NCBI RefSeq assembly: GCF_001074825.1
Contig: NZ_JUPG01000066.1
Span: 1 to 38,445, forward strand
From: Streptococcus pseudopneumoniae
Lineage (GTDB): Bacteria; Bacillota; Bacilli; Lactobacillales; Streptococcaceae
Direction: 5' to 3'
Length of the DNA stretch: 38,445 bases
A program made the position numbers and the translations under genes. Positions 33,690-38,445 of this stretch are shown here, piece by piece. The notes beneath the pieces were generated by a model. That model had not been told where the DNA came from. It worked only from the letters and a program-made list of their open reading frames with translations, and ran no database searches. The stretch's first letter is position 1. Every line of letters begins with the position of its first letter.

Positions 33690-33698
33690 AGTATAGCA
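33690..33698 (-). promoter_or_regulatory. Extended -10 directly before pabB
   Basis: TGCTATACT on the minus strand, 6 nt before the pabB ATG. No convincing -35 is found at 16-18 nt; that region is the tail of the zmp terminator. Confidence 0.5.
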
Positions 33699-33699
33699 C

Positions 33700-33734
33700 A
33701 AAATAAGAAAACCCTCATCCGCAAAGCAGATGAG
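33700..33734 (-). terminator. Terminator of the zinc metalloprotease gene
   Basis: Minus-strand hairpin CTCATCTG-ctttg-CGGATGAG (33734-33714) followed by GGTTTTCTTATTTT, 10 bp after the stop codon. Confidence 0.85.
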
Positions 33735-33743
33735 AGATTTCGA

Positions 33744-36700
33744 TTATTTAAAGATAGAAGTTTTAAAGCTGTTTGTTTGTTGAAGAAGTTTTTTGAATAA
33801 TTTCTCTTTAAGTGATACAGTATTATCAAATTTAACTGATCCATTTTTAAGAGTTGCTTTATCTTTATCAACGGCAGCAGAGAATGCTTGTTTTAAATCG
33901 CCATAGCTACTGTATGTAGTACCGTCGATTGTAACAGGGTTAAATCCTGCTTTAGCTTTATCTACAACTTCTTTGAAGTATTCTTTCTTCCAAGCTTCTA
34001 GAGAAGTGAATTTGCCATCAGAAATCTTATTGATGATGAAGTCATCACCTAGAGTATTGTGACCGGCTTTTTTAGATTCAGCTTTCAGCATATTTGAAGC
34101 ATAGTTTAGGAATCCTTTTTCATATCCATAGTAACCCCAAATTCTGAATGTATTATGTTTGAATGACATTGCTCCTGGAGCACCTTCACTTGTGTTACCA
34201 CCATAGATACCAGCGGTAATTGGTACAGTTACATAAGCAGAACCGAATCCAGTTGGGTCATACTGACCGTTACCAGGACCGTGTTTAGTCATGAAGTTTT
34301 TCTCTACTAAGTCGTTAACAGATGTTAAATCATATTCTTTTTCTTCTGCATTTAAATCTCTAACGTTGTCGTATTGGTTCTTAGTATTAGCTCCACGAAG
34401 TTGCTTATCTACTTTCTTGAACCAAGCGTTATTTAGTTCTTTACTGCGTTTCTCAATTACGGCTTCTCCTTCAAGGTAGTCAAGAAGCATTAGAGTATCG
34501 TTGAAACCTTTCATGTAATGATCGATTTCTGCACGAGATGCAAGATCGTTTGGATTAGTGTTATACCATTGATTTCCATTGTTTGGACGCTCGTAAGCCA
34601 TATTTAATCCAAGAGCTTTAAAGTCACCGTTTGGACTTGTTTCAGCAGGTGATTGTAACATACCTTGTGCAAATGCCTCTAAGTCAGTACCTTCACGGTG
34701 TCTTGAACCACCTAAGTAAACCATACGGTCATTTACGTGAGTAGTTTCGTGAGTGAATGCAGAGATACCGAAGTCACTAATCATACTAGTAACCATAAAG
34801 AATACTGAATCATCTTTATAAGGGTTACCATAAACACGAGCGACAGCTCCCATACGCCAGTCAGTTGCGTGATAACGACCTGTTGGTCCGTATATTTCAC
34901 GAACTGGAGCAATATCTTTACCGCTGTTAGTGTGACCGTATTTGTCAGTACCTTCTGGATAGTTTTGGTTATCTAGTACTGGTGTTGGTACCATGTTATT
35001 GCTCTTAAGTAATTGATTACGAACTTTATCCAATGATAAACGAGACCAGAAGTCTAGATAATTTTGTTGAGCTTTTGCCACTTTATCGATTTCAGGTTTG
35101 AATGCCTCACGCTCTGCTGCTGTGTTCTTACCGTATTTCTCAAATGAACTGTACGCTAGTGTATTGTATGTTGAGATTAGAATCATGTGAGCATCTTTTA
35201 AGTTAAGAAGTGGAAGGATCATCTTACCATGTACGTCGTTGTTTAATCCTTCGTATGCTCTGTGTTTCTTATCTGCGAATTCAGGTGTTGTTGTTTTCGG
35301 TTCAACAACATATACATTATCTTTAGTTGCTTTTATGAACCAATCGTTTAAGTCTGTATCACTTGTGAAGAGTTCCATATTGTATTTCAAGAACTCATGT
35401 AAGTTACCTTTACCAGTAGCACCAGCGATTACTTCACGATAAGCATCGTGAGTACGATCACCCTTAATATAACTTTCTTTAGAGCCAATATTAATGATTC
35501 TATCTAAGACACTAACATTCTTACCATAGAAGTCCGGTTTGAATAACATTAACTCTTTAATGTTAAAGTCATCGAATTTAACTCCGTAGTATCGGTTGAG
35601 GTAAGACAAACCAAGAAGAACTGCAGCCTTATTATCATCGATTTTCTTAATCAAGGCACGTTTTGCAGCTTCATCTGTGTTCAGTTGGTGATCTTCATTT
35701 TCCACTAACTTCGTAACGAATTTATTAAGATTATCTTTAACATACTTGAAGCTTTCTTCTAAGTACAAATCCTTAATTGCATTGACTTTGTTGCCACCAG
35801 TTCTACCCAAGTGTTGGTAAATCGGGTCTGATTGCAATTCAACTGGACTCAATTTACTTTCGATAGCGCTGATTAAGTCAGCACGATCTTTAACAACCAT
35901 GTTTGGTGTGTACACAACTTCACCAAGCTCAGCGACACTGTACTCTTTTACTTGCTTAACTTGAGAGTCCTTAGGAGAAATTGTAAAGATGTCTTTTGTC
36001 TTATCTGCGTAATGAACCATAATATGGTCAGCATCTGTAAGGTCTGTAACAAAGTCATTACCTTTCATTGCAGTTACAGACAATACTTCTTTCGTTAATA
36101 AGTTTGATCCAGCAGGAATCTTGTTACCTTGGTTAACAATCCACTCTTTATTATAGAACGGTTGAAGTTTTTCAATGTTACGGTAAGCAAGCTCACGAGA
36201 TGCATCGTAATCTTGAGTATCTTTGTAAGTGTCAGATTTTGGTTTAACATTATTTAATGTATCTGAAACAAGAGGATTGATAACATAATCATTAGCTATA
36301 ATTCCTAATGTTGCAATTTTCTGGTCAGCTTCGTCTTGAGACACTTCTTTAATTCGGTTAGAAACAGAGAATTTAAATGAACGTTTACCTGTACTTACAT
36401 CTTTCACGATAAAGTTACGTTCTAAAGCATTATTTGAGAAGTATCCACCATCTTCGTCGATATCTTTAGATCCATAGAACACTTCACCGTTTTCAACTTT
36501 CATCATAGACACAGAGTCTGCAACTTTACCCCATGCCCAGTTCTTACTAAGGAAACCACCTACTTCAACAGGTGTATTTACCTTAATAGTTCCTTTCGTA
36601 ACAGCGTTACGAACAGAACCATATTTACCGATTCCGTTAGGATCAGAACCGTTATCTGATCTAGCAACAAATCCACCGATACGAGCTTTATTAGCAACTA

Positions 36701-38445
36701 TATCAGCTTCTACATATCCTTTATCAACATTACCTTTCCAGATTTCGCCAACCATGCCACCGAAATCCCAACCTCTATCACCTACACCTGTAAGTTTACC
36801 GATATAAGCAACATTAGTAAGTTGTCCACCAACATCTAACTTGTTAACAAGTCCAGCAATTCCATCTCTACCAGTGATGCTACCAGTTACTTTAATATTC
36901 TCAACAGTAGCATTCTTAACAGTTCTAGCAAGAGCAGAAATGTTATCAATCCAAGGCATATTAATATCGACATTAGCTAAGTTAACATCTTTAACCGAAC
37001 CACCTTCAATACCACCAAATAATTGACGTGTCATATTGTGGATTGAATAACGTTGTCCCTCAACACTTGATAACTTACCTTTAAATGTACCAGGAACATA
37101 CTCTTTATTTGGAGTTGGTACATTGGCTGCATTAAGGTCTGCACCAAGTTTGAACTCACCGCTAGGGTTAGCTTTCATATCTTTTACAAGCTCGTTGAAG
37201 TTGTAGTAAACATTACCTTCTTTTGCTTTTTGTTTTTCAAAGTAATGTACATACTCTTCACTAAGTGTGTTATCTGCATTACGTTGAACTAAGTCCGGTG
37301 CTTTGGCAGTAACTTTGTATAAAGTTTTTCCATCTTTTTCTACTTCTTCAATCTTGTCAACAGCAAGTCGTGTAACCTTGTTGTCGTGAGTTGTAACTCG
37401 TAGGTAAAGTGGGGCAACATCAGCTGGTTTTTCTGTAAGCAAACTAGTATCTGTTTCATTACCGTCAGCGTCCACACTCATCAAGCTTGTTTCTTTGATA
37501 TTTTTGATTTCAACTTTTTTGAGGTCAATTCTTAGAGGTTCTTCATTCAGAACTACTTCCTCATCGCCTTCACCACGGTCATAAACCATCTTAGTTTCAA
37601 TCTTATAATCTTTGTAGTATTGCAAATCTGTCAGGCTAGCTGTTAAGTTGTCAGGTGAAACATTTAAAGTTTTCACAATCTCATCACCTTTTTTCAAAGT
37701 TAAGGTGATAGATTTAATGGCCGCCTTGTTTGGATTTTCTAGACTGTATTTAACATCTGAAGTCCGTTTCAAATCCTTAGGTTCAACTGCAGTGATGGTC
37801 AATACTGGTTTTTCAAAGCTCTTAGTACCACGTTTCAAAATTCGGTCTTGAGGGGCCTCAATAACTTCTTCTGTTACTTTTGGTGCATCCTCAGTCTTAA
37901 CTCCTTTGATAGTATTAAAGGTCTTAGTGATTTTTTTCTGACCTTCTTTCCCTTCTTGAGCTACGACTTCTAAACCTTTTTTCAGTTGATTATCTTCTTC
38001 AATCTTTTCTTTGAATGGAATCTTTTCAAGGCTTTCCTCTACAAGAGTTCCTTCAATTGGTTTTGTACCACGGCTTACCTGTTGATTTACAGGCTCCTTA
38101 GTCACTTCCGTACTGGTTGAAAGAACTTGGTCAGTTTTGACACCTTCTACCGTTTTATAGGTTGTTTTTGTAACTTGACTTCCTTTTTCACCATTTCGTA
38201 GGACAGTTTCTTCGTCTGTATACTTAGTTGGATCCTCAGTCGTTTCAGTTTTGTAGTCAATTTCTGTAGTTGATTCTTCAACAAGGGTTCCCTCAGTCAC
38301 CTTATACTCAGGTAACTGATCTTGAACAAGTGCTTGACCTTCCTTGCCTTCCTCTTGAGTTCCTTTTACTTCTACTTGAGCTTCTGGTAGTTCAGGTTGC
38401 GTTAAAGATTGGCCTTCCTTACCTGCCTCTTGAGTTCCTTTAGAC
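33744..38445 (-). CDS. zmpB: ZmpB-like M26 zinc metalloprotease, 5' end beyond the window
   Basis: The C-terminal part (over 1,560 codons) of a large surface zinc metalloprotease. The frame stays open through 38445, so the start lies outside; the GTG at 38300 is internal. At the right edge two diverged repeats with KGTQE(A/E)GKEGQ are visible. They are followed by two G5 domains (about 38300-37836) with VxRGTK/LKRGTK ends, a long region with IgA1-protease-type repeats (GRDGIAGLV, GGMVGEIWKGNVD), and the catalytic domain. The zinc site is HETTH (34751-34737), followed by REGTDLEAFAQG, whose Glu is the probable third ligand. No LPXTG is seen here, consistent with this family, in which the sorting signal is N-terminal. 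ZmpB is favoured over the IgA1 protease or ZmpC by its place beside pabB, but the paralogs are hard to separate without the N-terminus. Confidence 0.88.
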   Translation of the reverse strand, partial: SKGTQEAGKEGQSLTQPELPEAQVEVKGTQEEGKEGQALVQDQLPEYKVTEGTLVEESTTEIDYKTETTEDPTKYTDEETVLRNGEKGSQVTKTTYKTVEGVKTDQVLSTSTEVTKEPVNQQVSRGTKPIEGTLVEESLEKIPFKEKIEEDNQLKKGLEVVAQEGKEGQKKITKTFNTIKGVKTEDAPKVTEEVIEAPQDRILKRGTKSFEKPVLTITAVEPKDLKRTSDVKYSLENPNKAAIKSITLTLKKGDEIVKTLNVSPDNLTASLTDLQYYKDYKIETKMVYDRGEGDEEVVLNEEPLRIDLKKVEIKNIKETSLMSVDADGNETDTSLLTEKPADVAPLYLRVTTHDNKVTRLAVDKIEEVEKDGKTLYKVTAKAPDLVQRNADNTLSEEYVHYFEKQKAKEGNVYYNFNELVKDMKANPSGEFKLGADLNAANVPTPNKEYVPGTFKGKLSSVEGQRYSIHNMTRQLFGGIEGGSVKDVNLANVDINMPWIDNISALARTVKNATVENIKVTGSITGRDGIAGLVNKLDVGGQLTNVAYIGKLTGVGDRGWDFGGMVGEIWKGNVDKGYVEADIVANKARIGGFVARSDNGSDPNGIGKYGSVRNAVTKGTIKVNTPVEVGGFLSKNWAWGKVADSVSMMKVENGEVFYGSKDIDEDGGYFSNNALERNFIVKDVSTGKRSFKFSVSNRIKEVSQDEADQKIATLGIIANDYVINPLVSDTLNNVKPKSDTYKDTQDYDASRELAYRNIEKLQPFYNKEWIVNQGNKIPAGSNLLTKEVLSVTAMKGNDFVTDLTDADHIMVHYADKTKDIFTISPKDSQVKQVKEYSVAELGEVVYTPNMVVKDRADLISAIESKLSPVELQSDPIYQHLGRTGGNKVNAIKDLYLEESFKYVKDNLNKFVTKLVENEDHQLNTDEAAKRALIKKIDDNKAAVLLGLSYLNRYYGVKFDDFNIKELMLFKPDFYGKNVSVLDRIINIGSKESYIKGDRTHDAYREVIAGATGKGNLHEFLKYNMELFTSDTDLNDWFIKATKDNVYVVEPKTTTPEFADKKHRAYEGLNNDVHGKMILPLLNLKDAHMILISTYNTLAYSSFEKYGKNTAAEREAFKPEIDKVAKAQQNYLDFWSRLSLDKVRNQLLKSNNMVPTPVLDNQNYPEGTDKYGHTNSGKDIAPVREIYGPTGRYHATDWRMGAVARVYGNPYKDDSVFFMVTSMISDFGISAFTHETTHVNDRMVYLGGSRHREGTDLEAFAQGMLQSPAETSPNGDFKALGLNMAYERPNNGNQWYNTNPNDLASRAEIDHYMKGFNDTLMLLDYLEGEAVIEKRSKELNNAWFKKVDKQLRGANTKNQYDNVRDLNAEEKEYDLTSVNDLVEKNFMTKHGPGNGQYDPTGFGSAYVTVPITAGIYGGNTSEGAPGAMSFKHNTFRIWGYYGYEKGFLNYASNMLKAESKKAGHNTLGDDFIINKISDGKFTSLEAWKKEYFKEVVDKAKAGFNPVTIDGTTYSSYGDLKQAFSAAVDKDKATLKNGSVKFDNTVSLKEKLFKKLLQQTNSFKTSIFK

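Noticed and set aside
33744..38300. Taking the GTG at 38300 as the start of the metalloprotease
   Set aside because: The same frame continues upstream to the window edge with family-typical repeats (KGTQEEGKEGQ, LPEYKV), and no ribosome site precedes the GTG.

Overview
The window looks like a chromosomal segment from the Streptococcus pneumoniae / S. mitis group. Supporting signs are a BOX element, a RUP-like miniature element, a choline-binding surface protein, a large M26 (ZmpB-type) zinc metalloprotease, and a gene order that I recall from pneumococcus: zmpB, pabB, a choline-binding protein, glk, thyA, miaA, hflX, rnz, typA, murD, murG, divIB, pyrF, pyrE, lctO, tenA, thiM, thiE, then the ykoE/D thiamine-precursor transporter. 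The sequence alone does not tell me which species of the complex this is. Most genes read on the minus strand, so the biological order runs from right to left.

Left part (1-5,041): a thiamin salvage and uptake region. tenA-thiM-thiE is one unit and ykoE-ykoD (then probably ykoC past the edge) is a second. Each has its own consensus promoter, TPP riboswitch and intrinsic terminator, and the two leaders are clearly duplicates of each other. A BOX element sits between tenA and thiM. Next comes lctO (lactate oxidase) with a cre-like palindrome just downstream of its promoter.

Accessory part (6,280-12,680): a 3'-end remnant of an amino-acid ABC permease lies next to a locus of four genes that I cannot match to a described system. 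A small Cro/C1-type regulator (plus strand) is divergent from three minus-strand genes: a 303-aa membrane protein, a 143-aa membrane protein and a 1343-aa membrane-anchored surface protein with nine G5-type repeats and a C-terminal CAP/SCP domain. The divergent promoter region carries a 9-bp perfect palindrome placed between the -35 and -10 of the operon. This is the best candidate in the window for an undescribed system.

Core middle (12,750-29,780): pyrF-pyrE behind a PyrR-type attenuator and a 107-bp MITE; murD-murG-divIB (peptidoglycan precursor synthesis and division); typA with a DUF3165 membrane protein; an RsuA-family pseudouridine synthase; a divergent pair (LysR regulator / yqgQ-rhodanese) whose promoters lie so close to the start codons that both mRNAs look leaderless; a tightly packed operon miaA-hflX-(207 aa)-rnz-SDR; a DUF3042 miniprotein; thyA; and glk.

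Right part (29,900-38,445): surface proteins around pabB. One is a secreted choline-binding protein whose choline repeats are internal and are followed by two Ltp-type repeats. The other is the C-terminal part of a ZmpB-like metalloprotease (HETTH) that runs off the right edge. No tRNA, rRNA, CRISPR array, transposase gene or prophage gene was seen.
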